A stretch of DNA of 64,000 nucleotides. It comes from Tabrizicola flagellatus (GTDB lineage: Bacteria; Pseudomonadota; Alphaproteobacteria; Rhodobacterales; Rhodobacteraceae). Below are positions 1 to 15,787 of this stretch, in pieces. The position numbers and the translations under genes are program-made. The notes beneath the pieces were generated by a model. It was not told where the DNA came from and searched no databases. It saw nothing but the letters and a program-made list of their open reading frames with translations. Location: assembly GCF_008271465.1 (NCBI RefSeq), contig NZ_VMDU01000012.1, positions 24,011-88,010 of the forward strand, written 5' to 3'. Within the stretch, counting starts at the first letter, position 1. Every line of letters begins with the position of its first letter.

Positions 1-642
1 GAGGACGCGGGCTGCCTCCCAGGCGTCGGGCCTTTGCCAACCCTGGAAGACGGCGCCGGTCCAGCCCATGAGCGTGACGGCGACGGCGGCCCCCAGGGCG
101 ACGAGGGTCGATGGAACCTGGCCCTGCAAGGGCCGCACCGAGAGGTCGCGCACGACCACGCAGGCGACCGAGGCTAGGCCGAGCAGCGACCAGCGGTCGA
201 AGCCCTCGGTCCCCGGACGGATGATGATGAGGACGCCGGCAAGGCCCACGAGGATCGCGGTCATCCGCCGCCAGCCGATCCTGTCGCCATAGACCAGGGC
301 CGCGCCGAGTGTGATGAGCAGCGGCAGGGCCTGGAGGATCGCCGACAGGTTCGCCAGCGGCATGCGCAGCAGGGCCTCGAGGAAGAAGACCGTGGCGGCC
401 ACGTCGGCAAGCGAGCGCAGGAGGATCAGACCCGCGTCGCGTCGGTTCGGACGGAACCGGAAGGCTCCGGTCGCGAGGCAGAGGATCGTGAGCCCCGCCA
501 CCGCGATCAGTCCCCGCAGGCCGATGGTCTGGAACAGGGGCTGGGTCTGCGTCACCGACTTCATGAAGGTGTCGTTGATGGTGAACGCGGCCATCGAGGC
601 GCACATCAGGAGGATGCCGCGCAGGTTGTCGGAAATCGGCAC
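1..642 (-). CDS. EamA/DMT-family permease (3' truncated by window edge)
   Basis: The frame is open from a GTG at 640-642 to the left edge, so 214 N-terminal codons are present and the C-terminus lies outside the window. The translation starts VPISDNLRGILLMCASMAAF and continues as alternating hydrophobic stretches with the short polar loops typical of EamA (drug/metabolite) exporters: about six membrane segments are visible, including a GDRIGWRRM loop and an IRPG motif near residue 155, which marks the end of the first EamA repeat. A GGGAAGG ribosome-binding site sits just before the GTG. An ATG 12 codons downstream is an alternative start. The substrate cannot be inferred. A second EamA permease occurs at 46959-47906. 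Confidence 0.8.
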   Translation of the reverse strand, partial: MPISDNLRGILLMCASMAAFTINDTFMKSVTQTQPLFQTIGLRGLIAVAGLTILCLATGAFRFRPNRRDAGLILLRSLADVAATVFFLEALLRMPLANLSAILQALPLLITLGAALVYGDRIGWRRMTAILVGLAGVLIIIRPGTEGFDRWSLLGLASVACVVVRDLSVRPLQGQVPSTLVALGAAVAVTLMGWTGAVFQGWQRPDAWEAARVL

Positions 643-857
643 TTCGGGGTCCTTCCCTGTCGGGAACTGGGTATCAAGCCCGGTCGGAAAGGTGAAGCCT
701 TCCCGGCAGGGGCACGATGCATGGCCCAGCGGGTCGTTGCCCCACTGGCCGGCCGGGCTGGGGGCCCTTCGCCCGCCAGCCGATCGGTTCCTCGAACCGA
801 TGGCGGCACCGATCGGCTACCCGGAGAGTAATTGAGAAAGGAGCAAGATGCATTTTC

Positions 858-896
858 CCCTTGCACAAATACTCCCGCCGGAGGCCTCCCCGGCGG
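858..896 (-). repeat. Intergenic hairpin with AGTATTTG tail
   Basis: Read on the minus strand, a GC-rich hairpin (arms CCGCCGG and CCGGCGG at 875-881 and 890-896, with a self-complementary GGAGGCCTCC inside) is followed by GGGAGTATTTGTGCA. The same layout, a strong hairpin then GGGATATTTGCAGA, occurs at 51372-51408 between deoB and add. I regard the two as members of one small intergenic repeat family; the function is unknown. Confidence 0.5.
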
Positions 897-980
897 CCAC
901 CCGAAGGTGGCGCCATGCCCGGGGCCGCGGCAGCGCCGCGCGGGGGGGCTCGATGCCTCTCCGCGCGGCACCCCGGTCGG

Positions 981-1018
981 AAAAACAGGACCCCCGCCGG
1001 TCCTACGACCGGCGGGGG
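981..1018 (-). terminator. Rho-independent terminator of rpoC
   Basis: The stem is CCCCCGCCGGT (991-1001) with ACCGGCGGGGG (1008-1018) around a 6-base loop. On the minus strand it is followed by CCTGTTTTTCC (T run opposite 981-985). It lies 27 bases after the rpoC stop codon and is the clear end of the rpoBC transcription unit. Confidence 0.85.
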
Positions 1019-1044
1019 CCATCTCTGCCCGAAGGCTGTGCTTC

Positions 1045-5295
<4,251 letters not shown>

Positions 5296-5330
5296 TTCAT
5301 CTTCCCAATCAGAGGGTTGCGGTCAGAGGA

Positions 5331-5376
5331 GCCGGTTTCTTCGAAGAAACCGGCCCGGAATTTTCGAAAATTCCGG
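5331..5376. repeat. Two adjacent perfect palindromes between rpoB and rpoC
   Basis: 5331-5354 is a 24-base perfect palindrome (half-site GCCGGTTTCTTC) and 5355-5376 a 22-base perfect palindrome (half-site CCGGAATTTTC). They abut each other, and the second touches the rpoB stop codon at 5377. They belong to the TTCGAA-core hairpin family also seen at 36310-36340, 45542-45569 and 57959-58026. No T run follows, so simple rho-independent termination is unlikely; RNA processing or stability control of the rpoBC message is possible. Confidence 0.75.
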
Positions 5377-9510
<4,134 letters not shown>

Positions 9511-9746
9511 GTGTCTGGTCACCTTTCCGTGTTTCGCTGGCGCACCACCCGTCGGGCCACGGGCGCGCACCGCTTGCGAAGAGGGCGAGGGGTTCCATTC
9601 GTGCCGCCCGTCCCGAAGGGCGGCTCCCGAACCCGGCTCGCGCCTGGGGAGAGACCTTCGCGAAGGGCCCTTCCAAGACGCGCACGGCTGGGCCCGAACG
9701 GATCGGACCCAGCCAGCTGTTCCCACGGGGTTGCCCCCGCGACGGA
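9511..9746 (-). other. rplL-rpoB intergenic leader
   Basis: This 236-base gap lies between the last ribosomal protein gene and rpoB. It contains a strong hairpin (GCCGCCC 9603-9609 with GGGCGGC 9618-9624) and a 12-base palindrome CCTTCGCGAAGG (9655-9666). In many proteobacteria the equivalent gap carries a partial terminator and an RNase III site that adjust rpoBC against ribosomal protein expression. No T run follows the hairpin here, so processing or attenuation is an inference from position. Confidence 0.5.
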
Positions 9747-10130
9747 TTACTTAAGTTCGACCTTGGCGCCAGCCTCTTCGAACTTCTTCTTCATCGCCTC
9801 GGCGTCGGCCTTCGAGACGCCTTCCTTGACCTTGCCACCGGCTTCGGTCAGGTCCTTGGCTTCCTTCAGGCCCAGACCGGTGATTTCGCGCACGACCTTG
9901 ATCACGTTGATCTTGTTCGCGCCGGCGTCCGTCAGGACGACGTCGAATTCGGTCTTCTCTTCTTCGGCGGCAGCGGCAGCACCGCCAGCGCCCGGAGCAG
10001 CAGCCATCATGACGGCGCCACCGGCGGCCGGCTCGATGCCGTACTTGTCCTTCAGGATGGTCTTCAGTTCCTGCGCCTGCAGGAGGGTCAGACCGACGAT
10101 CTCTTCGGCGAGTTTGTTCAGATCAGCCAT
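9747..10130 (-). CDS. rplL: 50S ribosomal protein L7/L12
   Basis: This encodes 127 residues, the usual length. The N-terminal dimerisation helix ([22 protein letters not shown]), an alanine/glycine-rich hinge (about residues 40-55) and the conserved C-terminal domain ([29 protein letters not shown], ending in [13 protein letters not shown]) are all recognisable. The protein forms the flexible ribosomal stalk that recruits translation factors such as the EF-Tu encoded at 18870-20045. It sits 66 bases after rplJ, its partner in the L10(L12)n complex. Confidence 0.98.
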   Translation of the reverse strand: MADLNKLAEEIVGLTLLQAQELKTILKDKYGIEPAAGGAVMMAAAPGAGGAAAAAEEEKTEFDVVLTDAGANKINVIKVVREITGLGLKEAKDLTEAGGKVKEGVSKADAEAMKKKFEEAGAKVELK

Positions 10131-10196
10131 TTTTCAGTTCCGTATGTTGAGATGGGTTCCAACGGTGCGGGGTCAACCACAACCGGGATGAAGGGA

Positions 10197-10712
10197 TCAG
10201 GCGGCTGCCTTCTCCTCGATGGTCGACAGGATGCTTGCGATGTTCGACGCAGGCGCACCAATGGCCCCGGCGATGTTCGACGCGGGCGCACCGATGCACG
10301 ACACGATCTGAGCGATGAGCTCTTCGCGCGACGGCATGGCGGCCACGGCCTTGACACCGGCCTGGTCCAGAACCGTGTCGCCCATCGCCCCGCCGATGAT
10401 GACGAACTTGTCGTTCGTCTTGGCATAGGCCTCGCAGACCTTGGCCGCAGCCACGGGGTCTTCCGAGAAGGACAGCACGGTCATGCCCGTGAGCAGGTCA
10501 GCCATCTTCGCAGCGGGCTTCCCTTCCAGGGCGATCTTGGCGAGCGTGTTCTTGGCAACGCGAACGGACCCGCCCACTTCGCGAAGCTTCGCGCGCAGGT
10601 CCTGCATCTGTGCAACCGTCATCCCGGTGTAGTGGGCAACCACCACAACGCCAGAGCTTTCGAAGATCTGGCCGAGTTCTTCGACCACTTTCTCTTTCTG
10701 GGCTCTATCCAC
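10197..10712 (-). CDS. rplJ: 50S ribosomal protein L10
   Basis: This encodes 171 residues from a GTG start (10710-10712; [20 protein letters not shown]), preceded by TTGGAGTG. The frame continues further upstream, but that part is untranslated leader, and 171 residues matches the family. Conserved parts include [15 protein letters not shown] and [21 protein letters not shown]. The C-terminal helix (about 135-170), rich in Ala and Ile, binds L7/L12 dimers. It anchors the ribosomal stalk on 23S rRNA. The upstream leader has the right position for autogenous control by the L10-L12 complex. Confidence 0.96.
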   Translation of the reverse strand: MDRAQKEKVVEELGQIFESSGVVVVAHYTGMTVAQMQDLRAKLREVGGSVRVAKNTLAKIALEGKPAAKMADLLTGMTVLSFSEDPVAAAKVCEAYAKTNDKFVIIGGAMGDTVLDQAGVKAVAAMPSREELIAQIVSCIGAPASNIAGAIGAPASNIASILSTIEEKAAA

Positions 10713-10935
10713 AGTTTCACTCCAAGGTTGGGGGTTTCCCCCCGGCTCATGTTTGCCCCCATCGCTGGGGGCGTCGGGTCCGCAACGGTTCCCGAGCCAA
10801 GACCGCCCGAAGGCGCCTTCAATCTCGTTCCCCATCTCGGGCAGGATTTATGGTGTTTGCGCACCACCCGCCGTCTCGGACAGAACCGGGCGTTTCCGCC
10901 CGGGTAGGCCCCTTCCCTCGCGGGTCGGGATTTCG
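10713..10935 (-). promoter_or_regulatory. rplJ leader, candidate L10-type ribosomal protein leader
   Basis: A 223-base gap separates rplA from rplJ. Near rplA there is a CCGGGCG / CGCCCGG hairpin (10886-10903). Just upstream of the rplJ ribosome-binding site there is a hairpin of five G and five C residues closed by a GAAA tetraloop on the minus strand (10730-10743). Long leaders at this position bind the L10-L12 complex and couple translation of rplJ/rplL to ribosome supply in other bacteria. The sequence shows structure; the regulatory role is inferred from family knowledge. Confidence 0.5.
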
Positions 10936-11634
10936 TTACGCCTGGGTCGCCGAGGCGATGTCCACCGACACGCCCGGGCCCATGGTCGAGGACAGCGAGA
11001 CCTTCTTCAGGTAGGTGCCCTTGGCGCCGGCCGGCTTGGCCTTCGACACCGCGTCCACGAAGGCGCGGATGTTCTGGGCCAGCTTCGCCTCGTCGAACGA
11101 GACCTTGCCGACGCCCGCGTGGATCACGCCGGCCTTCTCGACCTTGAACTGGACCTCGCCGCCCTTCGCGCCCTCGACGGCGGACTTCACGTCCATCGTC
11201 ACGGTGCCGACCTTCGGGTTCGGCATCAGGTTGCGCGGGCCGAGAATCTTGCCGAGGCGACCGACGAGCGGCATCATGTCCGGGGTCGCGATGCAGCGGT
11301 CGAACTCGATCTTGCCCGACTGGATCGTCTCCATCAGGTCCTCGGCACCGACGATGTCGGCACCCGCGGCCCTGGCCTCATCGGCCTTGGCGCCGCGCGC
11401 GAAGACGGCGACGCGGACGGTCTTGCCGGTGCCGTTCGGAAGCGCGACCACACCGCGCACCATCTGGTCGGCATGACGCGGATCGACGCCCAGGTTCATC
11501 GCGATCTCGACGGTCTCGTCGAACTTGGCCGAAGCAGCCTGCTTGACCAGCTTGACGGCCTCCTCGACCGACAGGTTCGCCTTGCCCGCGAAAAGCTCGT
11601 TCGCCTTGGCGATACGTTTTGCAACTTTTGCCAT
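10936..11634 (-). CDS. rplA: 50S ribosomal protein L1
   Basis: This encodes 232 residues, standard for L1. Conserved segments: [27 protein letters not shown], the [12 protein letters not shown] strand, [33 protein letters not shown] (written here as separate parts of one block around residues 115-150), and the C-terminal [11 protein letters not shown]. The start codon lies 6 bases after the rplK stop, so the two genes are translationally coupled, as in most bacteria. L1 forms the mobile stalk next to the ribosomal E site. Confidence 0.98.
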   Translation of the reverse strand: MAKVAKRIAKANELFAGKANLSVEEAVKLVKQAASAKFDETVEIAMNLGVDPRHADQMVRGVVALPNGTGKTVRVAVFARGAKADEARAAGADIVGAEDLMETIQSGKIEFDRCIATPDMMPLVGRLGKILGPRNLMPNPKVGTVTMDVKSAVEGAKGGEVQFKVEKAGVIHAGVGKVSFDEAKLAQNIRAFVDAVSKAKPAGAKGTYLKKVSLSSTMGPGVSVDIASATQA

Positions 11635-11639
11635 GGTTC

Positions 11640-12092
11640 TCAGCCCTTCACTTCGATGCCGCAGGACTTGGCCGAGCCAAGGATGATCTGCATCGCGGCC
11701 TCGATCGAGTTCGCGTTCAGGTCCTTCATCTTGGTTTCGGCGATCTTGCGCAGCTGGGCCGCGGTGATCGTGCCGGCGACTTCCCGACCGGGCTTCGTCG
11801 CGCCCTTCGAGCGCGAGCGCTTGCCGACCGGGGGCAGACCTGCGGCCTGCTTGATCAGGAACGAGGCCGGCGGCGTCTTCAGCTCCAGGCTGAACGACTT
11901 GTCCTGGTAGTAGGTGATGATGACCGGCGTGGGCGTGCCCGGCGGGATGTCGGCGGTCTTCGCGTTGAATTCCTTCACGAAGGCCATGATGTTCAGCCCG
12001 CGCTGACCCAGCGCGGGGCCGACCGGCGGCGACGGGTTGGCCTGCTGGGCCTTCACTTGCAGCTTGAGGCTGCCGATAATCTTCTTGGCCAT
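11640..12092 (-). CDS. rplK: 50S ribosomal protein L11
   Basis: This encodes 150 residues, slightly longer than the roughly 142 of the E. coli protein. The N-terminal domain begins [20 protein letters not shown] and keeps the proline-rich [15 protein letters not shown] segment that contacts the GTPase-associated centre and thiostrepton. The C-terminal rRNA-binding domain includes [19 protein letters not shown]. The extra residues are around [13 protein letters not shown] (about 100-112). The ATG is preceded by GAGGAG. First gene of the rplKAJL-rpoBC run, 91 bases after nusG. Confidence 0.98.
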   Translation of the reverse strand: MAKKIIGSLKLQVKAQQANPSPPVGPALGQRGLNIMAFVKEFNAKTADIPPGTPTPVIITYYQDKSFSLELKTPPASFLIKQAAGLPPVGKRSRSKGATKPGREVAGTITAAQLRKIAETKMKDLNANSIEAAMQIILGSAKSCGIEVKG

Positions 12093-12183
12093 CTGGCCTT
12101 CTCCTCTGTCACTGCATCCGGAGATGCGGTTTAGTGGTCCGGTCCGTCACCCCCGAAAGGGCGCTCGCCTCCCACGCGCTTCC

Positions 12184-12717
12184 TCAGGCCCCTTTCGAGA
12201 CCTGAGTGAATTCCAGTTCCACGGGCGTCGCCCGGCCGAAGATCGACACGGTGACCTTCAGGCGGCTGTGCGCCTCGTCCACATCCTCGACCATGCCCGA
12301 GAAGCCCTCGAACGGGCCGTCCGTCACCTGCACCGTCTCGCCGATGTCGAAACGGATCAGGTTGCGCGGCGCCTCCTGGCCTTCCTCGACCCGGTTCAGG
12401 ATCGCGTTGACCTCGCTGTCGCGCATCGGCATCGGCTTGCCCTGGGGACCAAGGAAGCCGGTGACGCGGTTGATCGACGAGATCAGGTGATAGCCGCGGT
12501 TCGACATTTCCATGTGCACCAGCACATAGCCCGGCATGAAGCGGCGTTCGGACGTGACCTTCTTGCCGCGGCGGACCTCGATCACCTCTTCGGTCGGCAC
12601 CAGGACCTCGTCGATCTCGTCCTGCAGGCCGGCCTCGGCGACGGCGGTCTTGATCTGCTCGGCCACCTTCTTCTCGAAGTTCGAGAGAACGCTCACCGAA
12701 TACCAGCGCTTCGCCAT
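12184..12717 (-). CDS. nusG: Transcription termination/antitermination factor NusG
   Basis: This encodes 177 residues. The NGN domain starts MAKRWYSVSVLSNFEKKVAEQI and includes RRGKKVTSERRFMPGYVLVHM. The KOW domain near the C-terminus (about 125-177) has GETVQVTDGPFEGFSGMVEDVD. The length is typical. A good AAGGAAG ribosome-binding site precedes the ATG. NusG binds elongating RNA polymerase and links it to Rho or the ribosome. The gene follows secE, but a hairpin with a T run lies between the two, so it may depend on readthrough or on an unrecognised promoter. Confidence 0.98.
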   Translation of the reverse strand: MAKRWYSVSVLSNFEKKVAEQIKTAVAEAGLQDEIDEVLVPTEEVIEVRRGKKVTSERRFMPGYVLVHMEMSNRGYHLISSINRVTGFLGPQGKPMPMRDSEVNAILNRVEEGQEAPRNLIRFDIGETVQVTDGPFEGFSGMVEDVDEAHSRLKVTVSIFGRATPVELEFTQVSKGA

Positions 12718-12774
12718 CGTGCCTGCTTCCTTGCTGCCCGGGCCGTTCGGCCCATCTTCATCCTGTCCCGGAAC

Positions 12775-12807
12775 AAAAAACAGCGCGCACCCCGAATCGA
12801 TGCGCGC
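12775..12807 (-). terminator. Terminator/attenuator between secE and nusG
   Basis: Read on the minus strand, the arms GCGCGCA (12801-12807) and TGCGCGC (12783-12789) form a 7-base-pair stem with an 11-base loop, followed after two bases by TTTTTT (12775-12780). This is a classical rho-independent terminator located 65 bases after the secE stop and about 57 bases before the nusG start. Confidence 0.75.
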
Positions 12808-12872
12808 CGGTGTCCCTTTGGTTGGCGCGGGGTCTATCCCCTGCCCGTCGCCTTTTCAAGAGGAAACCGGGG

Positions 12873-13064
12873 TCAGGCGCCGATGATGTAGCTCAGCGCC
12901 GTGCGGATCGCCAGATCGATCAAGCTGAAGAATGTCGCCGCCAGCGCAGACAGGATGAAGACCATGAGCGTGGTCAGCAGCACCTCGCGACGCGTGGGCC
13001 AGACCACCTTTGCGATTTCGGCGCGCGTCTGCTGGAGAAACTGGAGCGGGTTCGTCGTGGACAT
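12873..13064 (-). CDS. secE: Preprotein translocase subunit SecE
   Basis: This encodes 63 residues from the ATG at 13062-13064 (MSTTNPLQFLQQTRAEIAKVVWPTRREVLLTT). It is the short single-span form usual in alphaproteobacteria. The amphipathic helix with the conserved KVVWPTRREV motif precedes one membrane segment (about residues 31-58) and the tail ALSYIIGA. SecE clamps SecY in the inner membrane. A strong promoter lies at 13092-13120 and a terminator at 12775-12807, so secE appears to form its own transcript within the block. Longer upstream frames are discarded because they lack a ribosome-binding site. Confidence 0.95.
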   Translation of the reverse strand: MSTTNPLQFLQQTRAEIAKVVWPTRREVLLTTLMVFILSALAATFFSLIDLAIRTALSYIIGA

Positions 13065-13091
13065 GGGGATTCCGAGGCTAGGGTCCGGGCG

Positions 13092-13120
13092 GAGATACGG
13101 TCTTCGCCGCCGGATTTCAA
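13092..13120 (-). promoter_or_regulatory. Sigma-70-type promoter for secE
   Basis: TTGAAA (opposite 13115-13120), a 17-base spacer and TATCTC (opposite 13092-13097), reading towards secE. Transcription would begin about 20 bases before the secE ATG. This is one of the best housekeeping-promoter matches in the window. Confidence 0.6.
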
Positions 13121-13239
13121 GCGCGACCGGAAGGGGAGAAGATGGATGTCGACCGTCAGCCGGCCAGCCGGATGCCCGATCCGGCAGGCAGGCGCCCCGC
13201 ACCGCTCGGTCCCAAGGGGTGCGAGGCTGTCGCGCTGCC

Positions 13240-13758
13240 TTACTTCAGGCGGCTGACGATGTCATCCGCGAAGGCATTCACCAGGCCGTTGTAGGCATCC
13301 GAAGTATCGGTCGAGAGCACCAGTGTCGTGCCTTCGGGCACGACCACGTTCGCACTCTGCAGCAAGACCGTCAGTTCGTAGCCGTCCGCATTGCCGTGGT
13401 CGGTGTCGTCCACGATGGTCACCTGCCCCACCAGCACCGGGTCGCCCAGGTTCAGCGTGCGCTCGAAGGCGCTGGCCAGTTCGACTTCGCGGATGTCCAC
13501 CTTGATCCGGGTACCGTCGATCCGGCCCTGGTCGTCCGGCGTGCCCCTCTCTGCTGCCAGCCGGTCGGCGACCCGCGCCGCGATGGCGTTCTCCAGATCG
13601 GCCTCGAGGTTCGCCCAGTATTCCGCTGCCTGTGCGTTGCCGATGGCTGAACCATCGACCATTGCATCGAGCTTCGCCACCTTGTCCACGGCGGCGGCAA
13701 GCGGAGTGCCAAGCCTGGCGATGAGCGCGGCGACTGCCGCCTTTCCTGCGTGACGCAT
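13240..13758 (-). CDS. Uncharacterised protein between tRNA-Trp and secE
   Basis: This encodes 172 residues starting MRHAGKAAVAALIARLGTPL, with GGAG placed 8 bases before the ATG. I do not recognise the family. The first half is alanine-rich and helical. The second half looks beta-rich (GTRIKVDIREVELASAF, LGDPVLVGQVTIVDD, YELTVLLQSANVVVP, EGTTLVLSTDTSDAYNGLV). There is no signal peptide, membrane span or cysteine. It is on the same strand as tRNA-Trp upstream and secE downstream but is separated from secE by 175 bases containing secE's own promoter. It is probably a soluble protein specific to Rhodobacterales relatives; no function is proposed. Confidence 0.7.
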   Translation of the reverse strand: MRHAGKAAVAALIARLGTPLAAAVDKVAKLDAMVDGSAIGNAQAAEYWANLEADLENAIAARVADRLAAERGTPDDQGRIDGTRIKVDIREVELASAFERTLNLGDPVLVGQVTIVDDTDHGNADGYELTVLLQSANVVVPEGTTLVLSTDTSDAYNGLVNAFADDIVSRLK

Positions 13759-13863
13759 GAGATGTCTCCATGTCCTGTCTGATCAGGTCTGATGGAAACG
13801 GAACGTGCGCGACCCACCTGGGGTTTCCTCGCAAGTGCCGGCCGCGTCCTGTGATGGGAGGGA

Positions 13864-13939
13864 TGGCAGGGGCAGCAGGGCTCGAACCCGCGACCTACGG
13901 TTTTGGAGACCGTCGCTCTACCAGCTGAGCTATACCCCT
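13864..13939 (-). tRNA. trnW: tRNA-Trp (anticodon CCA)
   Basis: 76 bases including an encoded CCA. The acceptor arms AGGGGTA and TGCCCCT pair with one G-T, with discriminator G as in Trp tRNAs. D arm TAGCTCAGCTGGTAGAGC, anticodon loop CTCCAAA giving CCA, and T arm GCGGGTTCGAGCCCTGC. Its place upstream of secE-nusG is a conserved gene order in bacteria. Confidence 0.97.
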
Positions 13940-13950
13940 ACGCGGAGGCT

Positions 13951-13979
13951 GGGTTACGGCAGGCGACGCGGGAGGTCAA
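13951..13979 (-). promoter_or_regulatory. Sigma-70-type promoter for tRNA-Trp
   Basis: TTGACC (opposite 13974-13979), a 17-base spacer and TAACCC (opposite 13951-13956), ending 11 bases before the mature 5' end of tRNA-Trp. Spacing and direction fit a housekeeping promoter for the tRNA and perhaps the unknown gene after it. Confidence 0.6.
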
Positions 13980-14018
13980 GGGATTCTCTCGCCGCGCTCC
14001 GGCCGTTTCCCCGCCGCC

Positions 14019-14669
14019 TCACCCCGACGGCCCCAACGCACGCAGGGCCTCCAGGTCGCCGGCCAGAAGCGCGGGCACGGCCGCCCGGATCCGGTCGAGC
14101 GGCCAGTCCCACCACGCAAGGTCGAGCAGCAGCGCCACCGTCGCGGGCGCAAAGCGCGGGCGGACCGGTCGCGCGGGGTTTCCGGCGACGATCGTGTAGG
14201 GATCCACGTCGCGGGCGACGACCGCACCGGCGCCGAGTATCGCGCCGCTGCCCACCCGGACGCCCGGCAGGACCAGCACGCCGTGCCCGATCCAGACATC
14301 GTGTCCGATGAGCGTATCGGGCAGGCCGGTGAAGCTGTCCCGGTAGTCCGCGATGCCGGCGGGATCGAAGACCGGGAAGGGGAAGGTGGTCAGCCCGTCC
14401 ATCGCATGGTTCGCCGAAGCGGTAATGAAGCGCGCACCATGTGCGATCTGGCAGAAGCGGCCGATCTCCAGCCGTTCCGGTGCGCCGGGATAGAGATAGG
14501 GCGCAAGTCGGGCCGCCCAGTCGGCGGGCGGATCGAAATCATTGGCGTAGGTGAAATCGCCGATGCGGATGTTCGGATGGTCGATGACCTGGTTCAGATG
14601 GACCATGTTCGGCAGCGTTGCGCCGTTGGGCAGCACCACAGGGTGCCGAAGTGTCGGATCAAGAGGCAT
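14019..14669 (-). CDS. CatB/Vat-like hexapeptide acetyltransferase
   Basis: This encodes 216 residues. It contains the left-handed beta-helix repeats of the CatB/VatD xenobiotic acetyltransferase family: LEIGRFCQIAHGARFITASANHAMD holds the catalytic-type His (about residue 87), followed by LIGHDVWIGHGVLVLPGVRV and SGAILGAGAVVARDVDPYTIVAGNPARPVR. The expected reaction is acetyl transfer from acetyl-CoA to a hydroxyl group. Family members acetylate chloramphenicol or streptogramins, but many are housekeeping sugar acetyltransferases, so resistance should not be assumed. AAAGG precedes the ATG. It stands alone, divergent from the methyltransferase gene at 14865. Confidence 0.85.
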   Translation of the reverse strand: MPLDPTLRHPVVLPNGATLPNMVHLNQVIDHPNIRIGDFTYANDFDPPADWAARLAPYLYPGAPERLEIGRFCQIAHGARFITASANHAMDGLTTFPFPVFDPAGIADYRDSFTGLPDTLIGHDVWIGHGVLVLPGVRVGSGAILGAGAVVARDVDPYTIVAGNPARPVRPRFAPATVALLLDLAWWDWPLDRIRAAVPALLAGDLEALRALGPSG

Positions 14670-14864
14670 GTCAGGACCTTTCGGGAACGGTTCGGGGAAC
14701 GGTTCAGCCTGTCAGGTCCATCGCAGCCTCCTCTTGCACCGCTTCAGCATAGCACGGCCCCGCCCGATTGCGAAGGCAGATCCTGCGACGCGGCGGCGAA
14801 GTCCTGCGCGGAGTGGTCTGGAACATGGACCCCGGTTTCCATAACCTGCAGCCGGGAGGAGCAC

Positions 14865-15716
14865 ATGCCGTCCGTGGCCGACATCGAGGCAGAGTTCGCG
14901 GCGCGGCCCTGGCGGGCCCTGTCTCCGGCCGATCTTGGCCCGGCGGCAGAGGTGCCCACCATGCTGACCCCCGAAGAGCGGCTGCTATACCACTGGCTGG
15001 GGCGGCGGGTGCAGGGCGAGGGCGCGACGGTGGATCTTGGCGCCTATGCCGGGGGCTCGGCCGCGCTCCTGCTGTCCGGCCTTGCGCTTTCGGGCCGGAA
15101 ATTCCACGTCCACAGCTACGACCGCTTCCGGTCGTCCCGCACCTTCTGGGCAAGGTTCATGCCCGACGAACCCCTTCCCGAGACCGACGATGCCGACCTC
15201 CTGCCCGTGGTCCGACGCCATCTCGCCCCCTGGGAGGGGCATGTTACGCTGCACATAGGCGACATCGGCGAAAAGCGCTGGACCGGCGGGCCGATCGAGA
15301 TCCTCTCGGTCGACGCGGCCAAGGGCGCGGCGATGGCCGACCATATCGCGGCCGAGTTCTTTCCCGCGCTGGTCCCGGGCCGGTCGATCCTGGTGCAGCA
15401 GGATTACCTCATGGCCGTGCAGCCCTGGCTTCCCGCGCAGATGGTGGCCCTGCGCGACTGCTTTGTGCCCCTTGCCCATGTGCCGCGGGTGGGCCTCGTG
15501 TTCCTGTCGGTGGGTGCGGTGACGTCCGCGGCGCTGGCATCCGCGCGGGTCGGGGAGCTGACCGACGGCAAGCTGATGCAAAGGGTGCGCGATGCGGCGG
15601 CCTGGCACGATGGAATGGTGCCGCGGGGCCGGTTCAAGGCCATGCTTGAACAGGTCAAGGCCAACCCTGGCGTGCGGCTTGGCTGGCAGATGAAGCATGC
15701 GGCGAGACGGAAGTAG
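14865..15716 (+). CDS. Class I SAM-dependent methyltransferase-like protein
   Basis: This encodes 283 residues from the ATG at 14865, chosen because GGGAGGA lies 4 bases upstream and the frame before it has no start signal. VDLGAYAGGSAALLLSGLAL (about residues 52-71) resembles the SAM-binding GxGxG region, followed by VHSYDRF (acidic end of strand 2) and IEILSVDAAK (strand 4 region), as in Methyltransf_24/TylF-type proteins. The substrate is unknown. It is a single gene between convergent and divergent neighbours. A distantly similar methyltransferase occurs at 35483-36229; neither sits in an obvious biosynthetic cluster. Confidence 0.65.
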   Translation: MPSVADIEAEFAARPWRALSPADLGPAAEVPTMLTPEERLLYHWLGRRVQGEGATVDLGAYAGGSAALLLSGLALSGRKFHVHSYDRFRSSRTFWARFMPDEPLPETDDADLLPVVRRHLAPWEGHVTLHIGDIGEKRWTGGPIEILSVDAAKGAAMADHIAAEFFPALVPGRSILVQQDYLMAVQPWLPAQMVALRDCFVPLAHVPRVGLVFLSVGAVTSAALASARVGELTDGKLMQRVRDAAAWHDGMVPRGRFKAMLEQVKANPGVRLGWQMKHAARRK

Positions 15717-15787
15717 GCGGGCGCCGCCTGGGGCACGGGCCCGCCCAATTTCCCCGGGCCGAGGGTGTCCCCGGCCCAAGACCAGTG

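Larger units (their letters stand above)
643..1044. other. Gene-free region between the EamA gene and rpoC
   Basis: About 400 bases without a credible gene; frames that are open here lack ribosome-binding sites and recognisable protein features. It holds the rpoC terminator (981-1018), a hairpin element followed by an AAATACT-type tail (858-896), a small hairpin at 782-800 (ATCGGTTC / GAACCGAT arms) nested between outer arms AGCCGATCGGT and ACCGATCGGCT, and presumably the promoter of the EamA gene. Confidence 0.7.

Noticed and set aside
9511..9726. N-terminal extension of rpoB
   Set aside because: The open frame extends 72 codons upstream, but RpoB homologues start at MAQAYVGQ, which has a good ribosome-binding site; the rest is leader with hairpins.
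14019..14669. Chloramphenicol resistance gene
   Set aside because: The protein is in the CatB/Vat fold family, but many members are sugar or unspecific acetyltransferases; sequence alone does not show drug specificity.
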